A stretch of DNA of 32,827 bases from Candidatus Acidiferrales bacterium (GCA_030037435.1 JASHRI010000220.1:1-32827), one strand, 5' to 3'. Positions 18,708-30,775 are shown, counted from the stretch's first letter. Program-made: numbers and translations. The notes: generated by a model not told the origin, from the letters alone.

Positions 18708-20384
18708 ATGGATCGACGAAAGATGCTGTCATTGCTTGGAATCAGTCCAGCGCTGGCGATGGCCGGTGCACCTTTGTACGCCAGCCACGGTAAAACGACG
18801 GCGACCGGAGACTCCGTGACATCGTTTGACACCAAGTGCGCAGTCCTAAGCCCGCTGGGGACACCGCCGCCGATCAAGTTGCTGGGAATGGCGCCGCGAC
18901 CGGAATCTCTCGATGGCAAGACGATCTTTTTCGTAGACGACGGTTTTCCCGGGACGGACGTCCTGATGAAGGAAATGGTGGAATGGTTTAACCAGAACGT
19001 CCACGGAGCTACTGCGCTCTACAGGCTCAAATCTGGCGGATTCCCGCAGGTTGATCAGCCGCTGTGGGCGGAGATCAAGGCCAAAGGAGATGCGGTGGTG
19101 ATGGGTGTCGGGCATTGAAGCTACTGCTCGCCGGCGGTCGTTGGCCACGATATTTTCTTTGAGTCCGAATTTCACAAGCCTACCGTCTCGATCATTACGC
19201 AGTACTTCCGGCAACTAGTTGAAGAAAACGCTGCGAAGAAAGGCATGCCGGAGCTGCCGTTTACCTTCGTCAAATCGCCCGTGTGGGGCAAGACGGCGGA
19301 TCAATTGCGGCACGACGTGATCGATGGCAGTGATCCGGTCACCGGGAAGCCCGTGATGCAGGAGATCGTAGACCAGCTGACGACCCCAGTTAGCGCTGAA
19401 GACCAGACCACGCGGACGATTTCGCAATCGGCCGGTCCCGGCACATTCGGACCCGATACCGCGGAAAGCCTGCAGCGCATGTTCATTGAAAAGAGGATGA
19501 CCGACTACCTGCCGATTGTTCTCCCCACCGAAGAACGGGTCGACGCGATGCTCAAAGGCACAAGCCGTAAGCCCGACGAGGTTGTCGGCCACATGTCACC
19601 CACGCCGGGCGTGTACGAAAACTGGTCCTACACCGTCCGGCAGATCGCCGTGAACGCGGTGATGGCGGGCGCGGACCCGAAATATCTGCCGGTGATTCTC
19701 GCGATCGCTTCGATCGGGAAGGAATCCATTTCCAGCTCCGACAACTCGTTCACCGAAGCCGTGGTAATTAATGGACCCATTCGCGACGAAATCGGCCTCA
19801 ATTATCGTATTGGCTCGCTCGGGCCCTTCGGCCACGCCAACGCGACGATCGGTCGCGCGTACACATTGCTTTCCATCAACGGCGGGAACTGCGGCAAGGT
19901 CGGCGAGACATACATGGGCGTAATCGGAAATCCCATGAACTACGCCAATATCATCATCGCCGAGAACGAAAAAGACTCGCCATGGGAACCGTTCAGTGTA
20001 CGGCGCGGATTCAAGCCGAATGAGAACGTTGTAAGCATATTCGAAGGTTGGGGCGTTATTTCAGCGAAAAACTCCAAACATGCCGTTTGGTCGAAAGACA
20101 TGAATTTCGCCCAGGAACTCAAGGACATCTCGAACGATCAGGACCAGCTTTTTGGAATCCTTGCGGTGCTCAGCCCAACGGTCGCCGATTATATGAAGAG
20201 CGAAGGCTACGACTCCGTCGAAAAATTGACGGATTTTATCTTCCAGAGCCAGGACGAGTCCACGCCACATTTCCGAAGCAAGGCGCAGATCAACATCCTG
20301 GTTACGGGATCGTCCAACAATCTTTATTGGGACTACGGCGGGATGCATTACGTCAAAAGCGCTTCGATCGACGAGTGGAGCTAA
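18708..20384 (+). CDS. Predicted selenoprotein, UGSC-family-like, U-S-Y-C motif (UGA 19116-19118 read as Sec, U137)
   Basis: The 18702 and 19245 ORFs share a frame (both start coordinates divisible by 3). Apart from TGA 19116-19118, the frame is open from 18708 to 20384. The bridge reads GDAVVMGVGH-U-SYCSPAVVGHDIFFESEFHKPTVSIITQYFRQLVEENAAKKGMPELPF. Strong SD AAGGAGG, 7 nt before ATG 18708. Confidence 0.85.
19128..19150 (+). promoter_or_regulatory. Candidate bacterial SECIS-like hairpin, gene 1
   Basis: UCG-CC-GGC-[GGUCGUUG]-GCC-A-CGA. The apical loop begins GGUC at +21 counting the U of UGA as +1. An alternative fold is UCGU-[UGGCC]-ACGA. Paired by eye only. Confidence 0.45.
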
Positions 20385-20498
20385 CGGCTTTTGATCGCGT
20401 GGCTCCGTTGCCTAAAAAACAACGAGAGGTGGCCTAAAGAACACGCTATGGCTACCCAAGTGATGTATGCGACTAAATCGCAATTTGGGAGGCGGATC

Positions 20499-22289
20499 AT
20501 GGATCGACGCAAAATGTTAGCGTTATTAGGGCTCAGCCCAGTTCTTGCGGCGGTTTCGCCCACCTTTGCCCGCACTGCTGCAGCATTTCCGGAAGACGCG
20601 CCGGGAGCCTCGAGTTGCGACTCCGGTAATGGTGCGGTCAGTGTTCTGAATCCCGCGATCACCACAAAATTTGCCGAGCGGGTTCCTCTAGCACCGCGCC
20701 TTAGCACGCTCGACGGCAAGACGATCTATCTCGTGGACACGGATTGGGGAGGGATGCAGCAGAATAATGGCATCCTCGAGGAAATTCAGAAATGGTTTGC
20801 CCAGAACATGCCTGCCGTGAAAACGGTCATCAAGATCAAGGCTGGCAACTTCGTCACGGACGATCCGGGACTGTGGAAGGAGATTGCCCAAAATCACGGC
20901 GACGGCGTAATCATCGGTGTAGCCGGTTGACACGGTTGCGTCGGGGCCGTGAGCCGCGAATCTGGAGAAATCGAGCAGAAGTATCACATCCCAACAGTTT
21001 CTCTCGCTGGTTCGAATGTAGTCTCGTTTGGTCTCGGAGCGAACTTTAAGTACAACACCGGCATGCCACTTCGGTTCGTCGGCGTTCCGTTTCCGTTCTC
21101 TGGCCAGCCGCGCTCAGTGCTCGCATCGTACGTTCAGGGCAAAGACACCGTCAGCGGACAGCCGTTTATGCAGGCCATTATCGACGGGCTCACGAAGCCA
21201 CTGACAGCTGATGAAAAACTCTCCGGGTCTGCGCCCGACGCACCATCGGCTGAGCCGCGAATGCTTCCGGCGGATACGCAAGACAATCTACAGCGCATTT
21301 TCCGTGACCGTGGCTGGACGGACTACAACCCGGTCATCCTTCCGACGCCAGAACGAGTCGCCGCGATACTGAAGGGCACCAGTCATGCGCCTGATGAGGT
21401 TGTGAAAAGTGCCGCAGGAACTTTTGGTTCGCGCCGCCCATTTACGGTCGAGAAAGTCGCCACGATTGCCGTTATGGCAGGCGCAAGGCCGGAATATTTG
21501 CCGGTGATCCTGGCGCTCGCCAGCCGAGTGCCGTATGAGGACTCGACTACCTCGATAGCGCAGATGGTGGTGGTCAATGGCCCGATACGCAAGAAGATGG
21601 GTATGAACTCCGGCATGGGATCACTGGGGCCGGACAATGAGGCGAACTCTGTCATCGGTCGGTCGATGACGCTGATCCACAAAGTCATTCAGGGCTACGT
21701 CGAAGGCGTAACTGGTTTCGCTTCGCTCAGCAACCCTCTCAGGTACGACAATCTCTGTTTCGCGGAAAACGAGGAAGCTTTGCCGGAAGGCTGGCAGCCT
21801 CTACACGTTCAGTCGGGCCACAAGCCAACCGACAGCGTGGTGACCATTTTTACTGGCTGGAATTTCATCAATAGCACGGGATGGGTGGAGCAGCACTACG
21901 CGCCTCAATTCTTGATGCGCGACTATATGTCTTCGCTTTCCGGCATGGGCGCCACCCTGATCATGGACCCGTCAGTCGCGGAACTGCTCAGTGCTGCACA
22001 GGGATTCAATTCCAAGGCGGCGCTTGGCCAATGGTTGTCGCAGAACGTTCAGAAGACTGCGCAGTCGTATTGGGGGAATTCGATCGTCTCAAGCATGCTG
22101 GCCCCGCTCGCGCGGCAAGGGCTGAAACCGTACGCGGATTGGCTAGATATTTCTGGAGATTCGCTGATTAAGCCCTTCGCCAATCCGAATGGCATCCACG
22201 CGGTCGTTACTGGCGGAAAGACTGCGAGCGTTTGGTTCGCTACGGACTTTATGCCCGATCGAGGAACGTCGATCGACGAGTGGACCTGA
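20499..22289 (+). CDS. Predicted selenoprotein, tandem paralog, UGSC-family-like, U-H-G-C motif (UGA 20928-20930 read as Sec, U144)
   Basis: The 20391 and 20949 ORFs share a frame and are separated only by TGA 20928-20930. The bridge reads GDGVIIGVAG-U-HGCVGAVSRESGEIEQKYHIPTVSLAG. SD GGGAGG precedes ATG 20499 (MDRRKMLALLGLSP), paralogous to the start of the upstream gene. Confidence 0.85.
20939..20958 (+). promoter_or_regulatory. Candidate bacterial SECIS-like hairpin, gene 2
   Basis: CG-[bulged U]-CGG-[GGCCGUGAG]-CCG-CG. The apical loop begins GG at +18 counting the U of UGA as +1. A bulged U below a short apical stem resembles the E. coli fdhF SECIS layout. Paired by eye only. Confidence 0.45.
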
Positions 22290-22337
22290 TTTGAGAACAG
22301 AGTCCAGATAATTCATCCGGTGGTCGAAAGGCGGCGG

Positions 22338-22958
22338 CTACTTTGACCGGGTCTTACCCGTCAGCGAGTGACGATGCCGTGGATGGCTATTGTTGGAAAC
22401 TGTTTCCTGGTACATCTCCTCTGCCCGTTCGGCAAGCAGATCGAGAACGCGTTCCACCTCGCTTTTGCGTTGCCCTCGTAATAGCTCACGCTGGTACTCT
22501 TCAGCCACCGGAGCGATTTGGCGGAGCAGCGCCGCGCCTTTTTTGGTTAGCGAGAGCGATGACGCACGGCTGTCCTCCGGATGCGCGGTCTTTTTAATCA
22601 GCTTTCTGCGCAGCAAAGCTTCCAGCGAACGGCTGATCCACGCCTTGTCAACGTGGGTCCTGCGGCTCACCTCATTAACGGAGATCGGTTGGTGGGCTCC
22701 CAGAATGATCAAGATCCGCAAATCCGTGGGCTTCACTCCAAAAAGATTTCCAAACGTTATTTTGCCGATGCGAAGAATTAAATCTGCTACGCGGACGACG
22801 CGGACGGATACTAACTGGATGAGGGTGTCGATGTGGGGAGCGCGTTCGCGATGTTCCGACTTCTCGAAATTTGCCTTGCGCGTTCTAGCGAATGCAATTC
22901 CGTTTTTTCGAATAACCGGCTGTGCGCCGTCGGCCGTCATCGCCGTTTTGCCTCCCAT
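22338..22958 (-). CDS. MarR-family transcriptional regulator
   Basis: VKPTDLRILIILGAHQPISVNEVSRRTHVDKAWISRSLEALLRRKLIKKTAHPEDSRASSLSLTKKGAALLRQI is a MarR wHTH. Start at 22958 (MGGKTAMTAD) is more plausible than 23069, which would overlap the divergent gene. Confidence 0.87.
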   Translation of the reverse strand: MGGKTAMTADGAQPVIRKNGIAFARTRKANFEKSEHRERAPHIDTLIQLVSVRVVRVADLILRIGKITFGNLFGVKPTDLRILIILGAHQPISVNEVSRRTHVDKAWISRSLEALLRRKLIKKTAHPEDSRASSLSLTKKGAALLRQIAPVAEEYQRELLRGQRKSEVERVLDLLAERAEEMYQETVSNNSHPRHRHSLTGKTRSK

Positions 22959-22971
22959 GCGCTGCGGTGTC

Positions 22972-23000
22972 TTGACAACAATCGAACGATGCAAGTATAC
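22972..23000 (+). promoter_or_regulatory. Candidate sigma70-type promoter for the PQQ dehydrogenase
   Basis: TTGACA (22972-22977), 17-nt spacer, GTATAC (22995-23000), upstream of ATG 23044. Confidence 0.55.
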
Positions 23001-23043
23001 AAGTGACGGTGATTCACGTGCCGGATTTTTGGGGAGATGAACG

Positions 23044-25116
23044 ATGTACCGAGAGGAAGCGCGAACCATGCGTGAACTTCAGCGGAATTCACCTGCGAGC
23101 CGAATTTTAATTCTCGCAATTCTGGCAATCTTGTGGATTGCGCTCAACGCGCACGTGGCGCGGGCGCAGTGGCTCACCGTCAATGGCGAGAACAATCAAA
23201 GGTATTCCCCGCTCAGCGAGATCAATACTCACAACGTGACGCAGATCGGCGCGGCATGGGTGGCGCCTGGAATCGAACCAATGCCTTCCAGCCGCGCCAC
23301 GCCCGTAGTCGACGATGGCCTGATGTTCATTACCGCGCCACCGTACGTCTACGCAGTCGACATGAACTCGGGAAAGATTACCTGGCGCTATAAAACGGAT
23401 GGCCCCACAGCGCACGGTGGTGTGGCGGTCGGCGACGGCATGGTCTTCGTCGGTGTTTGGAATCCCGGAAAAACAAGTCTCATCGCACTAAATGAAAAGA
23501 CTGGCGAGCCCGCGTGGCAAACTTCTCTAATGCCAAAGTCGGGTGAACCGACTGGCGGCGCTTCCGCTGCGCCTCTGTTTGCCGATGGAATCGTCTCCAT
23601 CGGCACGAACGCCGATTACGGCTATCGCGGCCAGATCGTCGCATTCGACGCGAAAACTGGAAAGGAAGCGTGGCGGTTTTATGTTGTGCCTTCGCCAGGC
23701 CAACGGGGCTCCGACACATGGCCCAAAAACAATACGGCGTGGCTGCACGGCGGCGGCGCGGTGTGGCTGGAGGGAATCTACGATCCTGTGCTCGGTCTCG
23801 ACTTCTACGCCACCGGAAACGCCGTACCTCAATATGGGGGCGAGTACCGGCCCGGCGACAATTTGTACACCGATTGCCTCGTAGCCCTCGACAACAGGAC
23901 CGGCCAGCTGCGCTGGTACTACCAAGTCGTTCATCACGACATTTGGGAGGCGGATATCGCCGAAGCGCCAGTGCTGTTCGATGCAGACCTGAATGGCCAG
24001 CAGGTAAAGGCGATCGCAGCCATGCGCACAGACGGGTACCTTTTCACTTTCGACCGCACGAACGGAAAACCGCTCGAGCGTATTGAGGAACGTCCTGTCC
24101 CGCAGGACGCGTCGCAAAAGACGGCGCGCACGCAGCCGTATCCGGTGGGCGCCCAACCCGTGTTGCCCGATTGCGATTACTGGCGAACTCAGCCTGTCCC
24201 CACCGGCTTCCAAATAGGCTGTTTCTTCACGCCAGCTGATGTCCACAAGCCAGACTTGCTTGTGCCTACTTACGGCATGCGCTCCACACCAATGGCCTAT
24301 GATCCACAGACCCGCTTTTTTTACGCCACCGGAAATGCCGCGTTGCAGTGGTTCCGGCGCACCGCCGACCCGGACTTTTTTACCCTTGGTTTCAGCAGTC
24401 ACGTACCGGGCCTAAACAAATTGAGCTACGGTGTGCTAGCGGCCATCGACAGCGGGACAGACAAAATCGCGTGGGAGAAAAAATTCCCAGACGGAAAACC
24501 GAGCGGCGCACTCGCTACAGCGGGCGGACTCGTATTTCAAAACAAAGGCGACGGCAATTTCCAAGCCTTTGACGCGAAAACAGGCGATCTTCTCTGGCAG
24601 TTTCAAACGGGCTCGCCCGTGGGCGGTCCACCAATCGCGTTTGAAAACCAGGGCCACGAATACATCGTCACCGTTGTGGGTGGCGCGGTGTGGGCGTTCC
24701 AGCTCGGCGGAACAGTCCCGCAACGCTCCGCGCCGCCGATGCCACCGGAAGAAGATTTTTCGGGGACTATCACCAACACCGACACGGTCCTAACGGCCAC
24801 GGCTGTGCACGACATGGGCCTCACAGGCCAGCACGTCATTGAGGATGAATACGAGTTCGATCCTTATCGCGCGCGAGTTGTCGTTGGCACTCGCGTGATG
24901 TGGCGAAATAATGGCGTGCTCGACCACACCATCGTCGCCGTCGATGGGTCTTGGACCACCGGCACGCTGCACCCGCTCGACATCGGCCAGCACATCTTCG
25001 ATAAGCCCGGAAAGTACGAGTATCATTGCAAAGAATTTCCCTGGGAGTACGGAGAAATCGTGGTCGTGCCCGCTCCTGGCGGAGAGCAACAGTCCCAGCT
25101 GAGTGGCCAGAACTAA
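23044..25116 (+). CDS. PQQ-dependent dehydrogenase with C-terminal cupredoxin-like domain
   Basis: AQWLTVNGENNQRYSPLSEINTHNVTQIGAAWV, propeller repeats (VYAVDMNSGKITWRYKTD, QAFDAKTGDLLWQFQTGSPVGGPPIAFENQGHEYIVTVVGGAVWAF), then a cupredoxin-like end (YEFDPYRARVVVGTRVMWRNNGVLDHTIVAVDG...GKYEYHCKEFPWEYGEIVV). Confidence 0.88.
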   Translation: MYREEARTMRELQRNSPASRILILAILAILWIALNAHVARAQWLTVNGENNQRYSPLSEINTHNVTQIGAAWVAPGIEPMPSSRATPVVDDGLMFITAPPYVYAVDMNSGKITWRYKTDGPTAHGGVAVGDGMVFVGVWNPGKTSLIALNEKTGEPAWQTSLMPKSGEPTGGASAAPLFADGIVSIGTNADYGYRGQIVAFDAKTGKEAWRFYVVPSPGQRGSDTWPKNNTAWLHGGGAVWLEGIYDPVLGLDFYATGNAVPQYGGEYRPGDNLYTDCLVALDNRTGQLRWYYQVVHHDIWEADIAEAPVLFDADLNGQQVKAIAAMRTDGYLFTFDRTNGKPLERIEERPVPQDASQKTARTQPYPVGAQPVLPDCDYWRTQPVPTGFQIGCFFTPADVHKPDLLVPTYGMRSTPMAYDPQTRFFYATGNAALQWFRRTADPDFFTLGFSSHVPGLNKLSYGVLAAIDSGTDKIAWEKKFPDGKPSGALATAGGLVFQNKGDGNFQAFDAKTGDLLWQFQTGSPVGGPPIAFENQGHEYIVTVVGGAVWAFQLGGTVPQRSAPPMPPEEDFSGTITNTDTVLTATAVHDMGLTGQHVIEDEYEFDPYRARVVVGTRVMWRNNGVLDHTIVAVDGSWTTGTLHPLDIGQHIFDKPGKYEYHCKEFPWEYGEIVVVPAPGGEQQSQLSGQN

Positions 25117-25219
25117 CCAAAACCTGCTTTCGGAAATCTGCAAATCCGGTCCGACGCGGCCGTCTCGCACGGACGAAGTGCGTTGGGGCTTGCCGTAATA
25201 TCCGCGTAACATAGCCACC

Positions 25220-26731
25220 GTGTCCAGCTACGTCGCCGCAATCGATCAAGGCACCACGAGCACGCGCTTCATCGTGTTCGATAGAACGGGCCGCATCGTC
25301 GCCCTCGCGCAGCGGGAGCATCACCAGATTTATCCTCGGCCCGGTTGGGTGGAGCACGACCCCGAGGAGATTTGGAACTGCACGCAGCAGGTCGTTACCG
25401 AAGCCATGCAGCAAAAAGGGCTTCGCCCACACGACCTAGCTGCCATTGGCATCACCAACCAGCGCGAAACTACAGTCGTGTGGAATCGAAAAACAGGGCA
25501 GCCTGTTCACAACGCGATCGTATGGCAAGACACTCGCGTCGAGGAGACCGTTGCCGAACTATCACGTAACGGTGGACAGGATCGTTTCCGCCGGAAGACG
25601 GGCCTTCCGCTCGCAACCTACTTCAGCGGTTTGAAGATTCGCTGGATTCTCGACAACGTCGCGGACGTTCGCAAGCTTGCCGAATCGGGAGAAGCGCTCT
25701 TTGGGACTATCGACACATTCCTCGCCTGGAAATTAACTGGCGGACGGAATGGGGGCGTCCACATCACGGACGTAACGAATGCGAGCCGCACGCAAATAAT
25801 GAATCTGGAAACGCTCGCGTGGGACGCCGAAATGCTCGATTGCTACGGCATTCCGCAGCGAATGCTGCCCTCAATTCGCTCCAGCAGCGAGAACTACGGA
25901 GCTGCACAACCCGACACCATCAAGGATGTTCCCATCGCCGGTATTCTAGGCGACCAGCAAGCAGCGCTCATTGGCCAAGCATGCTTCAAGCGCGGGGAAG
26001 CCAAGAATACCTATGGAACCGGAAATTTTCTGTTGATGAATACGGGCGAGACGGTGGTGCAATCCAAGCATGGGCTGATCACAACGGTCGCTTACAAATT
26101 CGGAGACGAGCCGGCGCACTACGCGCTGGAGGGCAGCATCGCGATCACGGGGGCGCTGGTGCAGTGGTTGCGCGACAATCTCGGAATCATTCAAAAGAGC
26201 GCCGACATTGAAACCCTGGCGCGCACCGTGAAAGACAATGGTGGAGTCTATTTCGTGCCGGCATTTTCCGGACTCTATGCGCCCTATTGGAAGTCCACGG
26301 CTCGCGGAGTTATTACCGGGCTCACGCGGTACGCGAACAAGGGCCATATCGCGCGAGCCGCGCTGGAAGCCACGGCCTTTCAGACTCGCGAGATCGTCGA
26401 AGCGACGGAACGCGACTCAGGAATCAGCCTCGATGTTCTGCGCAGCGATGGCGGCATGGTGGAAGACGAGTTACTCATGCAGTTTCAAGCCGACATTTTA
26501 AATCGGCCCGTCGTTCGACCCGTCGTGAAAGAGACCACGGCGCTCGGCGCATCGTACGCGCCTGGGCTGGCGGTTGGTTTTTTCAAAGGGACCGAGGAAT
26601 TGCGATCCAACTGGGCCGCCGATTATTCCTGGTACCCTCAGATGGACGCAGGACAGCGGGAGAACTTGTACCGTCTATGGAAAAAAGCTGTCGCTCGGTC
26701 GTTCGACTGGGCGGAAGAAACTTCCAGTTAA
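25220..26731 (+). CDS. glpK: Glycerol kinase
   Basis: [79 protein letters not shown] and [40 protein letters not shown] start. Confidence 0.95.
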   Translation: MSSYVAAIDQGTTSTRFIVFDRTGRIVALAQREHHQIYPRPGWVEHDPEEIWNCTQQVVTEAMQQKGLRPHDLAAIGITNQRETTVVWNRKTGQPVHNAIVWQDTRVEETVAELSRNGGQDRFRRKTGLPLATYFSGLKIRWILDNVADVRKLAESGEALFGTIDTFLAWKLTGGRNGGVHITDVTNASRTQIMNLETLAWDAEMLDCYGIPQRMLPSIRSSSENYGAAQPDTIKDVPIAGILGDQQAALIGQACFKRGEAKNTYGTGNFLLMNTGETVVQSKHGLITTVAYKFGDEPAHYALEGSIAITGALVQWLRDNLGIIQKSADIETLARTVKDNGGVYFVPAFSGLYAPYWKSTARGVITGLTRYANKGHIARAALEATAFQTREIVEATERDSGISLDVLRSDGGMVEDELLMQFQADILNRPVVRPVVKETTALGASYAPGLAVGFFKGTEELRSNWAADYSWYPQMDAGQRENLYRLWKKAVARSFDWAEETSS

Positions 26732-26931
26732 CAAGTAATCTGCGGGCCGACCTGTCGCCGCTGCGGAAGGTGGCGGATCGAGGCCTCGCGACAAAAGAGA
26801 GTATTGGACCTTCTGTCCGCGCGCGCCGAAGGCAATTTCTCGGCTTCAACGAACACGGTAAGTTAGAGGCGAAGAATTTACCTCAGCGCGGACGCGTCTC
26901 TGCAAATCGATGGAATGCTGATATGAGCCTC

Positions 26932-29445
<2,514 letters not shown>

Positions 29446-29599
29446 GGGGCCTTATCGTAATTCGCATCACCAAGACAGTCAATCTTGTCGGAAAACTACC
29501 CTGCGCTGGCCTCGTCACGGTGTCTTTGGTGTCTGTCGTCCGAAGAGATGAAGCTTAGGGATGCTGCCACATCCACATTCGATTCGTAGCGCGCCGCGA

Positions 29600-30775
29600 C
29601 TATGAAATGACGGTCGTCTTGCCCTTGCCCCAGAGTTCGGCGCTTGCGATGCGCGCGCCTTCAACCAATGCTTCGAATTTCGCCCACATCACCGACGGCG
29701 GGACGCGCTGGATCATGTGGGCCTGCGCGAAACCGCAATCCGTTCCGGCGATCACATTCTCGCGTCCCACGATGCGAGCGAATCGAAGAATGCGGTCGGC
29801 CACCAGGCGAGGATGCTCGACGGTGATGGTGTGATGCGTTATCACTCCGGGAATTAGGATCTTTCCCGAGGCCAGCTTATGAGTCTCCCAAATCCGCCAC
29901 TCGTGCTCGTGGCGAGGGTTGGCCGCTTCGATCAAATATGCGCCCGCGCGCACGTTCAAAATGAAGCCGACGATCTCTTCGAGCGGCGCGTCGGCGAGAT
30001 GCGGCACATGCCAACTGCCGAAACAGACGTGGTAGCGAACTCGATCTTCCGGGATTCCTTCCAACGCATGATTGAGCGCTTCAATGCGTAAGCCGGCCCA
30101 CTGGCGATAGTTTTCGGGACTCTTTTCGACCAGATGGTCGTACATATTCGCGAGCACCGCGTCATCTACCTGAAGAATCAGGCCGGCATCGTAGATTGCG
30201 CGATATTCCTGCCTCAGAGCTTCGGCGATCGCGTACACATACTCGCGTTCAGTGGGGTAGTATTCGTTGATGCCGTCGTATGCCGTGCTCGCCGGCGCGA
30301 CGACCGGAAGAAACGCGTCCTCGACGCTCACGGACCGCAGCGCGTCCTTCAGATTGTGAATGTCGCGGTCAATGGCGCTGCGATCGCGATACTTGATCGG
30401 CCCGGTACACACTTCCGTGGGGACGCCCTTGCTCATCCACGAAAATTCCGCCGCCATCACCTCAGGGAATCGGTCGCGATCGCGCCCCAACCAATAAACT
30501 GGCCGCAGTTGATCGGCTCGATGTTCGAAACCGGTAACGCGCTCGAGAATGTAATTCGCCCAGCTTGATTTTCCGTATTCGCCATCATTGATGATGTCGA
30601 TGCCAACTTGAGCTTGCTTCTTTACCGCTTCCGCCACAGATTCCTTCAGAAAATCTTCATACTGCCGCTTCTTCTCCGCAGATTCTTGCGCGGCTGTGGC
30701 CAGATTCTGCAGTTGCGGAGGGCGAATCAAGCTGCCGACGTGCGTGGTGAGAATGCGGTGTTCGCTTCGTTTCAT
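29600..30775 (-). CDS. MetE C-terminal-domain-like protein (cobalamin-independent methionine synthase family)
   Basis: MKRSEHRILTTHVGSLIRPPQL, VGIDIINDGEYGKSSWANYILERVTGFE, LQVDDAVLANMYDHL, FGSWHVPHLADAPLEEIV, VIAGTDCGFAQ. Internal ATG 30775 is preferred over 30889. Confidence 0.82.
   Translation of the reverse strand: MKRSEHRILTTHVGSLIRPPQLQNLATAAQESAEKKRQYEDFLKESVAEAVKKQAQVGIDIINDGEYGKSSWANYILERVTGFEHRADQLRPVYWLGRDRDRFPEVMAAEFSWMSKGVPTEVCTGPIKYRDRSAIDRDIHNLKDALRSVSVEDAFLPVVAPASTAYDGINEYYPTEREYVYAIAEALRQEYRAIYDAGLILQVDDAVLANMYDHLVEKSPENYRQWAGLRIEALNHALEGIPEDRVRYHVCFGSWHVPHLADAPLEEIVGFILNVRAGAYLIEAANPRHEHEWRIWETHKLASGKILIPGVITHHTITVEHPRLVADRILRFARIVGRENVIAGTDCGFAQAHMIQRVPPSVMWAKFEALVEGARIASAELWGKGKTTVIS

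Noticed and set aside
19116-19118. TGA in ORF 18702 as a simple nonsense mutation/pseudogene
   Set aside because: The downstream frame stays open for about 420 codons. The paralog has a TGA at the same column next to a conserved Cys, and an SD and a signal peptide are intact. Sec is the simpler explanation, pending confirmation of the Sec machinery.
19245-20384. Independent CDS starting at 19245 (and likewise 20949)
   Set aside because: The sequence upstream of these starts is coding-like, in frame and homologous between the paralogs right up to the UGA, so these starts look like gene-caller artefacts.
21005-21020. GGTTCGAAT string resembling a tRNA T-loop after the second UGA
   Set aside because: It lies inside the continuous coding frame (LAGSNVVS) with no tRNA cloverleaf around it.
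23527-24402. 291-aa minus-strand ORF antisense to the PQQ dehydrogenase
   Set aside because: Shadow ORF opposite a clear beta-propeller enzyme, with no recognisable domain.
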